From contig BFEA01000187.1 in the NCBI GenBank assembly GCA_003427395.1, forward strand, positions 2,494,620 through 2,529,657: a DNA stretch of 35,038 nt, given 5' to 3'. Every line of letters starts with the position of its first letter. Within the stretch, counting starts at the first letter, position 1. The position numbers and the translations under genes are program-made. A model generated the notes under the pieces. It worked only from the letters and a program-made list of their open reading frames with translations. It was not told the origin of the DNA and made no database searches. Source of the stretch: Chara braunii. Lineage: Eukaryota; Streptophyta; Charophyceae; Charales; Characeae. This document shows positions 18,441 to 28,085 of the stretch, piece after piece.

Positions 18441-20114
18441 TTTATCGACGAGTTTCGCACTCAGTACCGTCACTGCGCCGACTATCGCGACATCCATGCG
18501 ACCCTTCGGAGTGGCAAGACCGTCCCGAACTACTCGCTCGGGGACAACGGTCTTGTGTACTGACACGGTTCACAGGGCAGCAGAGATCCCCGTATTTGTG
18601 TTCCCTCCCCTGGACAGCTACGTATCCGAGCAGTAGCAGAGTTCCATGACTAAGCAGCCGCCGGTCATTTGGGCTTCCACAAGACGTTGGCTCGTGTGAG
18701 CAGCTTGTACGTCTGGTCGAAGCGCAAAAACTTTGTGAAGGATTACGTCGCAGAGTGTCCCACCTGTCAGGAGGTGAACAGTGCTAACCACCTTCTTTAT
18801 GGTTTGCTTCAGCCTCTTCCTATCCCTGAGGGTCGTTGGCAGTCCATCTCGATGGACTTCATCGGTCCTCTTCGTCCTCCGACCCCCCGCGGTCATGATG
18901 CTATCCTGGTCGTCGTCGACCGCTTCACGAAGCGTGCACGCTTTGTTCCATGCCGATATGCCATCAGTGCACGTGAGGTAGCCGACATCGTGTTTGACCG
19001 AGTCGTGTGTGACCACGGCTTACCTCTGAGCATCTTATCTGACCGTGACCCGCGCTTTACCGGCCGATTCTGATGACGACTCCACGAGGTTTACGGCACC
19101 CAGCTCCACTTCTCCTCGTCTTACCATCCCCAGACTGATGGCCAGACTGAGATCACGAACAAGACTCTCGGAGATATCCTCCGAAAGATCATTCGTGATG
19201 ACCAGCAGTGGGATCTCCATCTTGCCCACGCGGAGATAGCCGACAACCACGCCGTCCCGCCAGCCACGGGGATGTCGCCTTACTATTGCGACCTCGGTTA
19301 TCACCCTCGTGTTCCCGCGGACTTCCTTTGACCGTCATAGATACACCCCGACACGAGTTGTCCCGTGCTGGATGATTGGGTTGCACACATGATATCGATC
19401 ATGAAGACCGCACATGAGCACATATCTGTTTCTCAGTCTCGCATGGTCGCACGTGCGAACCGATTGAGGATGGATCATCCATTCAAAGTCGGTGATGATG
19501 TGCTTATCGACGTCCGCCACTTACAGCTCGAAGAGGACACGCTTCGCAAGTTTCGGCGTCACTTCTTTGGCACGTGCCGCATTCTCCAAGCTATCGGTTC
19601 TGATACGGCTTCTAGCCCGGTCGGCTTCCGAGTGAAGTTGCCCGACTACCTACGCTAGGCTTGTGTGCACGATGTCTAACACGTCTCGTTACTACGTCCC
19701 TACTGCAGACTGTCTGAGCGTTTCGCTGGACTACCATACGAGCGCCCTCCACCCATCATGGTGGACGGCCACGAGGAGTTCCTCGTTTCAGACATCATTG
19801 ATCGCCGAGTCACCGACGACAACCCTCCTCACGTCGAGTATCTCGTATGTTGGAAGGGTTACCTCGATGAGGAGGCTACCTGGGGGCCCCTTCAACACTT
19901 GCAGCACGCTCGCATGTTGGTGTGTGCCTATGGCTGTGCTCGTCGTGCTGGGTTGACTGCTTCTCCTCAGCCCACTGACCCTCCTCCTTCTCCCTCGACC
20001 GAGGAGACCGTTGAAGTCGAGCCTGCTCCTTCTGAGGCAGACCTTCAACAGCAGCCGGATGCTTTTGAGCATCCACAGCGCACTCGTCGTCGTCCTGTTC
20101 GATACGACGATTGA
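18441..20114 (+). pseudogene. chromovirus RNase H tail, integrase and chromodomain relic
   Basis: A single frame holds the RNase H/integrase linker (TLRSGKTVPNYSLGDNGLVY), the HHCC zinc module (His 18645 and 18666, Cys 18756 and 18765) and the DDE core (Asp 18855 in MDFIG, Asp 19041 in LSDRDPRF, Glu 19149 in TDGQTE; exactly 35 residues between the last two). A GPY/F-like stretch follows, where the signature is altered (FFGTCRIL), then a chromodomain. Eight stops interrupt it: 18561 TGA, 18651 TAA, 19071 and 19074 TGA, 19329 TGA, 19338 TAG, 19656 TAG and 19677 TAA. The catalytic triad itself is conserved, so decay appears relatively recent. Confidence 0.92.
19767..19920 (+). other. integrase C-terminal chromodomain
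   Basis: EEFLVSDIIDRR followed by VEYLVCWKGYLDEEATWGP is a typical chromodomain of about 50 residues. The three aromatic cage positions known from HP1-type domains are filled by Phe (EEF), Trp (CWKGY) and Tyr (KGY), so methyl-lysine binding would be possible. It is followed by a Pro/Glu-rich tail and a stop at 20114. Confidence 0.88.
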
Positions 20115-20868
20115 CTCTTACTTATCTTCCCACGTCCTTGACTTCTCAGTACTTCATCCACACCAGTTTTGCTACTTCAGCTCGTCGACGTTGCAGCTCT
20201 TCCTCGACGACATTCCAGACTTCTCATCATGGACGTCATCGGCAACTTCATGAACCTCGCCACGATCAGCTCTGCTTACTTCAGACGTCATCACCCTCTG
20301 ACCATCTTACCCTGTACAGTACCCTGGTTGTGTCGCATGATGGTCTCCCTTCGCCGGGTTCCTCCGAGTTGGGCTCTCCCTTGGTATACGCATAGGCATC
20401 GAGACTGTAGCGTTGCCCTGGCTTCCCGGCTTACGGATCTAGCTCTGACTTCCCTAACTTTAGGTGTCATTCGCATGATTCCTTTACCCATCACCTTTCT
20501 ACCCTCCGCCAGCTAGTTAGGCGGCCTTGCATGCTTCATCTAGGCGCGCCTAGTATACCAGGCTCTCTTGTTCTCTTGCATGGTCGACCCTCCATAGCGG
20601 TTACCCCTTTAGTCGAGCATTACCTGCCCTGATGGTCTATCTTTTAGGGTCATTGGTTCTGTTCGCTCCCAGTTCCCTGCCCTCATTGAGCCTGATGACA
20701 TGTGTCTCCCTGTCATTTTGTGTGGATGCCCTTAGGAGTTATCAACCCCTAGGCTGCATTCGCCACCCTCAGAGACCATCCCACCCTTTGGTTCGTGACA
20801 CACTTCTCCTGTGACATATGGTTGTCTTGTTGTTGCTTTGTTGCTCTCAGACCCCAGGCGAAACGGGC
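20115..20868. other. 3' region of the chromovirus, no gene seen
   Basis: Pyrimidine-rich at first, then mixed. Probably untranslated 3' sequence and possibly part of an LTR. I found no matching 5' counterpart, no polypurine tract and no TG...CA border that I would defend. Confidence 0.4.
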
Positions 20869-20969
20869 AAAAAAAAAAAAAAAAAAAAAGTGTGTGTGTG
20901 AAATTGTGTGTGTGTATATCTGTGAATGTCTATGTCTGTGTGTGTGTGTGAATGTGTATGTGTGTGTAA
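20869..20969 (+). repeat. poly(A) then degenerate (GT)n
   Basis: A run of about 20 A followed by GTGTGTG with GAAT and CTAT interruptions, directly abutting the left arm of the foldback element at 20970. Confidence 0.9.
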
Positions 20970-21929
20970 GTGAAGGGTCCTTTTTTTTTCGGGGGGGTGG
21001 GGGAATCCCCCTAACACGACTCAGACGGCCCATGCAGGCTATCTGAAGGGTCCTCGCAGCCATGTGGCGCAGACCCCCCCACCAAAATCAAGGCAGGCAG
21101 TGAATATGAAGTGAGCACGAGCTGGCCGAATATATACTCAAGATTCGAATTCAGGTCTGTGTTTCAACAGTTATGGGTTGCTCACGTAGCTAGGCCCTGC
21201 CGTGATTCTCAGGGCTTGGCTGCACTTTTCACCAAATGTGCAAAACTATAATGAATCTTCCGCAAAACATGGAATAATACGCCGCCATATGTTTTGTCTT
21301 TTGTGCATGTCGTGAGTAGAGGCCCTTAGGGCCAATGCACATATTCCTAAGAAAAGAAAAACGAGAGAATTTTTTTGTTTTTCTTTTTTCTTGTTTTTTT
21401 TTTTTTCATTTTTTTTTTTCTTTTTCTGTTTTTCTCGTTTTTCTTTTCTTAGGAATACGTGCAGTGGCCCTAAGGGTCTCTACTCACCACATGCACAAAA
21501 GACAAAACATATGGCGGCGTATTATTCCATGTTCTACAGAAGATTCATTCTAGTTTTGCACATTTGGTGAGTAGTGCAGCCAAACCCTGAGAATCACGTG
21601 CAGGGCCTAGCTACGTGAGCAACCCATAACTGCTGAAACACAGACCTGAATTCGAATCTTGAGTATATATTCGGCCAACTCGTGCTCTACTTCACATTCA
21701 CTGCCTGCCTTGATTTCGGTGGGGGGATCTGCGCTACATGCGTGCAATGACAATTCAGATAGCCTGCATGGGCCGTCTGAGCCGTGTTAGGGGGATTCTC
21801 CCCCTCCCCNNNNNNNNNNNNNNNNNNNNNNNNNNNNNNNNNNNNNNNNNNNNNNNNNNNNNNNNNNNNNNNNNNNNNNNNNNNNNNNNCCCCCCCCCCC
21901 CCCCCAAAAAAAAAAAAAGGACTCTTCAC
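20970..21929. mobile_element. large foldback element, arms about 400 bp
   Basis: The left arm (20970-21372) is the inverted complement of the right arm (21430-21929). Shared blocks include GTGAAGGGTCC, CCCCCTAACACG, CAGACGGCCCATGCAGGC, AAGATTCGAATTCAGG, GGGTTGCTCACGTAGCTAGG, AATAATACGCCGCCATATG and TTCCTAAGAAAAG. Differences are scattered single bases and small indels. The central loop is a T-rich tract of about 57 bases. The right arm holds the 80-N gap inside a G/C homopolymer. There is no coding potential. It could be a MITE or foldback DNA transposon, or two head-to-head copies of one repeat. Confidence 0.88.
21810..21889. other. assembly gap (80 N)
   Basis: The gap lies between CCCCTCCCC and a poly-C run inside the right arm of the foldback element, where hairpin formation and homopolymers would defeat sequencing. 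Confidence 0.98.
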
Positions 21930-22019
21930 ATATGGCGGGGGGTGACGCGGAAAGGGGAGTAGCCCTCCCGGTTGTTTTTTTTTTTGCACTTTCGGGGTTC
22001 GATGAACGAGGCCCACCAC

Positions 22020-22180
22020 CCCATAGTCCGCAACGCGCGCGCGCGCCCCCCGGGGTCGCGTTCAATTTTTTGCGCCACGTGACGCGCAGCGCGTTTGAAC
22101 ACGATTGAACGCGGCCGCTGGGGTTATGAACGCGCGCGTTTGAACGTGAACGGGCGTTCAACGCGTTCAGCCGGTTACAT
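22020..22180. repeat. CpG-dense patch with repeated TTGAACG / CGTTCAA
   Basis: Many CGCG and GAACGCG/CGCGTTC motifs in both orientations within about 160 bp (for example CGTTCAAT, TTGAACGCGG, TTTGAACGTG, GTTCAACGCGTTC), so multiple short self-pairings are possible. No gene. Confidence 0.6.
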
Positions 22181-22215
22181 AGTCCTAGACTACTCAGGTT
22201 TTCTTTTTCTTTCGT

Positions 22216-23514
22216 AACGCCCCGCCCCACTCCCCGATCATATTGTCAAGATCCAGGATCTTGCTGCTGTCGGGGTTTGAACCAAGGCAGCTGTTGGGCT
22301 TGCGCGTGCGTAGCTGCTGCTGTAACACACTCACCATACTGTGCGTATGGCTTTGTAGTGTGGCACGCTGCTGTTAAAGAGGTGCGTGCCAGCTATTTAC
22401 CCCCTCCTCTCCCCCCCCGCCGGCAAGCAGCGACCAGCAAGGCAACAACGGCCGCGCTACTATTTGCCGCCCCCGCCCCCTTGGTTGCTGCTGCCTGCGC
22501 ACGTGACCATCTACAGTGCCACGTGGCAGCCTGCTCTGAAGACTGAAGAACCCTCTGACTAGGGGGCTGCGCCACATTTTTTTTTTTTACTACTGCTGCA
22601 GCAATAGTTTTGCAGCAGCTCAAGATTCTCCCTCTCTGGCTAGGGGGCTGTGTGACTGTGGCAGTAGGGTGGCTGATCAAGATCTCAGGCAACCCTAGAT
22701 TATCATCATCATTTTTTTATTGTTGTGGCTTAAGGCCAGCAGCACCTTGAAGGCCAAGATCCTGTGGATCTTGGTAGTGCTTTGCTTTTGGCCAACCAAG
22801 AGCCTAATATTATCTCTCTCCACTAACCTACTCTCCCCCAACCCTTTTTCTCTCCCCCCCCATCATCTAATAATCCTTTCTAACTCTACCACTACCCCCC
22901 TCCTCCCACCTCCCTCTTCACTGATCTCCCAGCACCTTTTTCTCTCCTCTCTTCCCCACTCACCATCTTCTACTAATCTCATCTCCCCCATCTCCCACTT
23001 CACTCTTTCTCTTTCTTTCACCTATTTCTCTCTTCTTCATTATTTTATCATCCCTTTGTCCCCCCCCCTACTTCAAATTTTTCTATTTTTCTTCTTTTCT
23101 CTTTCTCTTTGATTTAAATTTTCTCATTTCTCCAAAAGTTCAAATTATCTTATTCCCCCTCCCGCCTTTCTCATTTTCTAATTTATTTATTTATTTTGAA
23201 AATTCAAATTTCTTTATGGCACCCTTAAATCTGATTAGGAGTTGGTCATTCTTGCTTTCGGCACACATTTTGACCATGTGGGGGTAACGAACTGCTGCCG
23301 AATTTTTCTGTTTTTCTTTCACTTAGTATTTTTCAGCACATTTTAGCCCCTTGGGGGTAGTAAAGTGTTGACAAAATCTCCTCATTTTACTTGGCCTTTC
23401 TTATTGACGGCACACTTCGACTCCATGGGGGTAACGAAATGCTGCCGAAATTTTTGAAAAATTAAATATTTCATTTCTCTCCACCTCCTTATCTGCTTAT
23501 TTATTTATTTATTC
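22216..23514 (+). repeat. long dispersed direct repeat, copy 2
   Basis: Same orientation and order of landmarks as 13405-14690. Its 3' part is shorter, with three CCCCATGGGG-type hairpin units where copy 1 has four. It ends in TTTATTTATTTATT next to unrelated sequence at 23515. Confidence 0.75.
23263..23455. repeat. hairpin repeat, three units (copy 2)
   Basis: Units near 23263, 23338 and 23411 matching those at 14443-14626. The last is best preserved (CGGCACACTTCGACTCCATGG..., then TGCTGCCGAAATTT). The middle one has lost most of its pairing. Confidence 0.65.
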
Positions 23515-23524
23515 ACATGTCGAC

Positions 23525-24425
23525 CTGATCTTGAACTCGGGCCTGTTCTCACCTTTACCTGGGCCTGAGCCAGGACCTGAGCCAGGACCTGAGCCAAGGT
23601 GTTAAAAAAAAAAAAAAAAAAAAGGTACGTACCCATGTTGAGATGAGTGTGGACCCGGATCTGTTCTAACGTTTACCTAGGGCTAGGCCAGGACCTAGGC
23701 CAAGGCGTTAAAAAAAAAATAAAAAAAAAATAAAAGGCTCTTGGTCCGGGTCTGGCCCTGCGCTTGGACAAGCCCAACCCTGTTTTGACATTTACCTTGG
23801 CTGAGGCTAGATCCAAACCCTTATTTTTTTGTTTTTTTTTTTATTAATAGACATGGAGGTAGGTAGGTAGATAGGTAGACAGCCACATGTGCATCTTTAG
23901 ACTAGTGCTTGGACCTGGACCTGGGCTTGGACCTGGGCTTCAACTTGCGCCCAGGCAGGCAGGTAAGTAGGGAGACACAGAGGCAGGCAGACAAGCAGGG
24001 AGAAATAAAGTCAGGCATACAAGCAGGGAGAGCCAGAGTCAGGCAGGCAGGCAGGTAGGCAAGCAGGCAAGCAGGGAAAGACATAAAAACTTGGGTATGG
24101 ACCTGTGCTTGCACACACCCGGACGTGCTCTTACATTTACCTTGCCAGAGGCCAGGTTCAAACTTTTTTTTTTAGGTTTTTTTTTTTTTTAGTCACGGAG
24201 GTAGGTAGCTAGGTAAGCAGACACATGTGCATCGTCGGACTAGGGACGGGACCTGGTCCTGGGCTTGGATCTGGACTTAGACCTGGCCCAGGCAGGTAGG
24301 CAAGCAGGGAGAGACAGAGGCAGAAAAGCAGGCAGGGAGAAACAAAGGAACAAACAAATAGGCAGGTCTGGGCCTATACCAAACACCTAGGATTAAGGCC
24401 CAGTCTGGGCCTATGCACAGGGCCA
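23525..24425 (+). repeat. degenerate ~100-300 bp repeats, GGCCTGGGC/GGCAGGTAGG type
   Basis: The block ACATTTACCTTG...GCCAGGACC, usually ending in a long A- or T-run, recurs near 23550, 23670, 23795 and 24130. The following block (GGAGGTAGGTAGGTA, CACATGTGCATC, GGACCTGGGCTTGGA, CAGGCAGGTAAGTAGGGAGA) occurs twice, at about 23855 and 24197. Frames through it are low-complexity shadows. Confidence 0.7.
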
Positions 24426-25545
24426 GACCTGGGCTTTGGAAAAAAAAAAAAAGCCAGAAAAAGGCTCTAGGCCTACACCTGGGCTCGGGCAACGACTTAG
24501 GCCTGGGCCTGGACCCAACACCCAGGATTCAGGCCCATGCACAAGTCCGGGACAGACTCTGTGCAGGTTCGGGACACAACCCGAGGGTCAGATCGGGGAC
24601 AGGCTGTGAGCAAGCCAGGGAGATAGACCCGGTCAAAGTTGGGGACACAGCCCCACGACCATGCACAGGCTGCGCATACAGGCTCGGGCCCAAGAGTTTT
24701 TGTCCTGAGCTTTTTTTTTTTTTGGCACGTAGCATGTAGGGGACAACCCCACGGTCATGCACAAGCCGTTGCGCGGGCTCAGGTGTAGGGTCAGAGTCTT
24801 TTTCTTGCTGTTTTTTTCTTTTTTCTTTTAAAGCTCAGGCCTGGACCTGTGAATAGGTCCAGACTGGGCCTGAATCCTGGGTGCTTGGTCCAGGCTCAGG
24901 CCTAAGTCACTGACTGGGCCTAGGCAGACAGACATACATGTAGACATGCAGGTAGATAGGGAGGAAGACAGACGGACAGACGGACAAACGGTCAGACAGA
25001 CAAACTGTTTGTCTGTCTGTTTGTCTATTTGCACATCTGCCTGTATGCTTGTATGCCTGTCTGTCCGTCTGTCTGTATGTCGGTCTGCCCGCCCACCAGT
25101 CTGCCTGTCTCTACGTCTGTCTGCCTGCCTCTCTGTCTGTCTGTCTGTCTATCTGTTTGATTGTCCGTCTGCTTGTCTTTGTGTCTTCCTGCCTGCGTAC
25201 TTGCCTACCCTCAATGTGTGCCTGGGCCTGGCCCCTATGTATGAGAAGGCCTGATCATGGGGCCTGGGAGGTAGGCAAGCAGACCCAGGGTAGGGAGACA
25301 GACTCGGGAGAGGTCTGGGACACAAGGCAGTCGGGAGCACACATTCAACACAGGCTCGGCACAGGTTGGGGACATAGTCCGACAGTCAGGTCGGGGACAC
25401 TGGGTGGGACCAGGCCAGGGAGAGGCCCGGGGAAGGCCGGGCACACAGGCCCAGGCACATAGTATGTAGGGGACACATCCCCACGACCATGCACAAGCTA
25501 CGCATATACGCTCGGACCGATGATTTTTTTGGCCTGAACCTCTAT
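24426..25545 (+). repeat. second degenerate repeat family, duplicated block
   Basis: A block with GTCGGGGAC/GTCAGATCGGGGAC and GCATGTAGGGGACAACCCCACG, then CATGCACAAGC, appears at about 24560-24780 and again at 25310-25510. Between them lie GACA-rich and CTGT-rich simple sequence. Confidence 0.65.
24993..25019. repeat. 13-bp inverted repeat at GACA/TGTC junction
   Basis: CAGACAGACAAAC, one T, GTTTGTCTGTCTG. It marks the switch from a (GACA)n-like run to a (TGTC)n-like run (to about 25160), so the two microsatellites are mirror complements. Confidence 0.75.
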
Positions 25546-25604
25546 TTGGACCTTATGCGCAGACAGACAGACATGCAGGCAGGTAGGCAGAGACTGCAAC
25601 TTAG

Positions 25605-25719
<115 letters not shown>

Positions 25720-25723
25720 AAAA

Positions 25724-25739
<16 letters not shown>

Positions 25740-25758
<19 letters not shown>

Positions 25759-25815
25759 TTGATATATTGATATATATATATATATCAATATATCAATTTG
25801 ATTGATTGATTGATT
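25740..25815. repeat. perfect palindrome, 38-bp arms
   Basis: Centred between 25777 and 25778: AATC repeats, AAATTGATATATTGATATATA, and the exact complement. The left AATC run is longer than the right GATT run, and beyond the slippage AAAAAATC matches GATTTTTT. It can extrude as a cruciform with no loop to speak of. Confidence 0.9.
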
Positions 25816-26108
25816 TTTTCATTTTTCCCGTTCCATGTTGGGTAAGGGCTAGATGAACATGCAGGCAGACAGAAGGACGGGAAGGTCATAGCATGGATGA
25901 TGATAGATGAATGTTCAATAAGGAACGTGTGCTTAGAGGATTGAAAAATGGATAGGAGCGTCTAATGTTAGGAATGCACCAATGCGGTTTGAAAGTTGGG
26001 CAATGTTATCCATGATACTTGGTATTTAATACGTGCCGATGAAGATTGCGTCATAATACAGATTAGATTATCATATGATCTTACTATTGCTATATTTGAT
26101 GTTTTCTC

Positions 26109-27519
26109 GTGGTGGTCTCCTTAGACGGACGATCGTCTGGTCAAACCAACATGATGGTCGAGAGACATAGGGAAAGGGGAGTTGAAGGATCATCACGGTC
26201 AAATTTGCCGATGCATATTGAGTCAGACAGTAATGTGGATGGTGTAGTCGACCATTACCTCATTGATGCTCGCAAAGAACATGAATACCTTAAGGAGTGT
26301 CAACAACGGTACGAGTGTACCTCAACGAATGAGATTTAAGAAATGAAATAATGTCTGCATCGGTTTGACTCTAAAATGCACTATGTTGTTGTAAGTAAGG
26401 TTCCAAGTGATTTGGCATTGAGGAGAGAATACGGCCGCTACCTTGCAGACAATGAAGTCCTTCGGTGGAGTCAGGACGAGTTGCTCGAGATGTTGAAGAA
26501 GAAGGATGAGAAAGTGGATGCACTGAGGAGGATATTTTTAAAAATCGAGTTGAATACATAGTTATTGTTTGAAAGTTTCGTTGAAAGGACACAAAGTGAA
26601 GAGGTAATAAATTCCTCTGTATCTGGTAGTGTGGATATGAGGAAGGAGAAGGAAGTTGGCGAGGACATCGACAGATAACTAAGCTCTCTAATGAAATTCT
26701 CGATTATAAACGATTTGTTTGATCAGGTTGTTGAGCTCAGTACTAGAGTTCATCCCCATGTGTTGCTAGAGTTTGAGGATTTACGTCAGCGATCGAAAAA
26801 AAAATGAAAGTGGGTTGAAAAAATCATTGTCAGCAAGTGTTTTGTCATTGGTTGATCCTTCTTCTGCATCAGAGGTGTTTGAGTTTTCATCGAACTTATA
26901 TTTGAAAAATATTCTAAAAAATTGTTTGATTGTTATATTGCACTCATTACGAATGGTTGGTTCAGAGCTTGCACATAAAAATGCACTCTTAGAGATGCAA
27001 AATGCAATGAGGTTTTCGGTTAGCGGTAATCAGTTGAGGGAGATAGTCATGAATTTCAGACGGGCATGAGAAGAATTAATTAATGTTTTGTTTAAGGATA
27101 GTTTTCCAAATCGATGCGATGACGGACTGACGTATGACATGAAGACGCGTTACAATGAACAATTGTATAGCCTAATGATTTTATAAGCAAATGTCATTAT
27201 TGTTCATTCGTCGGTGCAGTTTATGAAAGAGATGTAGCGTGTGAAAAGAGAATTGAATACTCTCAAGAATATAAATAAGGAACATAATAGCAGATTACAT
27301 GAGATGATGCTTGCATTAGTTGAAACTCTAAGGCGTCGATGTCCAAAGTGTCGGCGCTTAAGCCATTTGAGAAAGGGAGACTACAGAAAAATAAATAATT
27401 TGACGGTTGTTACACATAGGTGTGATAACATAACAAAACTTTATCCTTATGGAGATGTTGTTGTTGATGAGTACAAGGAGTTCACAATGAAAAAAAGAAG
27501 GAGGCAGCTTCGTGGATAG
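26109..27519 (+). pseudogene. decayed unknown gene, about 470 codons
   Basis: One frame runs from about 26109 to the A-run at 26798-26806, then continues in the next frame to a TAG at 27517. Stops within it are 26337 TAA, 26349 TAA, 26559 TAG, 26676 TAA, 27067 TGA, 27184 TAA and 27235 TAG; each is a single C-to-T change from a Gln or Arg codon. The middle is helical and charged (DELLEMLKKKDEKVDALRR), consistent with a coiled coil. The C-terminal part has CPKC (Cys at 27340 and 27349) and later HRC, possibly a zinc site, then a basic end (MKKRRRQLRG). The start is unknown; CTCCTTAG at 26117-26124 could be a splice acceptor. The family is not recognised. It is more AT-rich than its neighbours. 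Confidence 0.55.
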
Positions 27520-27580
27520 GGTGATATAGATGCGTAGAAGCGTGCTTGTATCTAGGCGATCCATCACAGGTCGAGTATCG

Positions 27581-27886
27581 TGTAGTGGACCTCTGGCTGG
27601 CCTGTGAGACCAGCCCCTTGGCCTGTTCTCACAGACCTGTGTTGTATTCGGGGTAATCCAGTCCAGACCGGTATCTCTGTCGGTACCAGCCAGTTCAGTC
27701 CAGTCCCGTCAGTCCGCTGCGGTATACCCCAACTGTTGTCTGTTTGCGAGATCATTCTACATCCGACTTTGAAGTACGTGCGTTAGAGTCTAGCATGGGA
27801 GCTGCGTTGTGCCATCTCACTCCTTTTCTTCCTTCATCTCCATCTCTATCCCTGGCGGAGCACCACACCTGGTGGGTCCACCATAC
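27581..27886 (+). repeat. LTR, copy B
   Basis: Starts TGTAGTGGACC and runs colinear with 3739-4049 up to the PBS. It lies just after the end of the decayed gene at 27519. Confidence 0.65.
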
Positions 27887-27898
27887 TGGTATCGGAGC
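27887..27898 (+). other. primer-binding site, copy B
   Basis: TGGTATCGGAGC, identical to the site at 2200 and one base from the standard plant tRNA-iMet PBS. Confidence 0.65.
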
Positions 27899-28085
27899 GA
27901 GAACGTTCCCCGCTCCCACCCACCACCCCGCACAGTAGGGAAAATAGTAAAACCCGACAACAGGGTTTTTGGTTGTTTTTCAGGCGGTTTTCGACGAAAA
28001 TGAGAAAAAAAGAAAAAAAAAAAGGTGCAGCAGGAGAGCGACATGTGGCGAAAAAATGCTTCGTCATTCGCCATCACGACGCGTG
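27899..28085 (+). repeat. retroelement leader, copy B
   Basis: Matches 4061-4243 up to GCCATCAC(G/T)ACGCG and then diverges at nearly the same point as copy A. No gag follows. Confidence 0.6.

Larger units (their letters stand above)
15261..20114 (+). mobile_element. chromovirus (Ty3/gypsy), decayed, RT deleted
   Basis: In plus-strand order: gag with zinc knuckle, aspartic-protease remnant, RNase H tail, HHCC and DDE integrase, a GPY/F-like module and a C-terminal chromodomain. A chromodomain at the end of integrase defines chromoviruses, where it is thought to steer insertion to modified chromatin. The element has many in-frame stops and several frame changes, and lacks the whole reverse transcriptase. 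Its LTR borders are not certain; the direct repeats at 13405-14690 and 22216-23514 are candidates. Confidence 0.9.

Noticed and set aside
15261-20114. Intact, active retrotransposon
   Set aside because: Fifteen or so in-frame stops, several frame changes, altered protease motifs and the missing reverse transcriptase rule this out.
26109-27519. Alternative genetic code with TAA/TAG read as Gln
   Set aside because: Attractive because so many stops replace Gln codons, but TGA also occurs in frame, a frameshift is present, and the protease frame and the frames at 5905 and 10941 show ordinary stop use. Cytosine deamination in dead copies is simpler.
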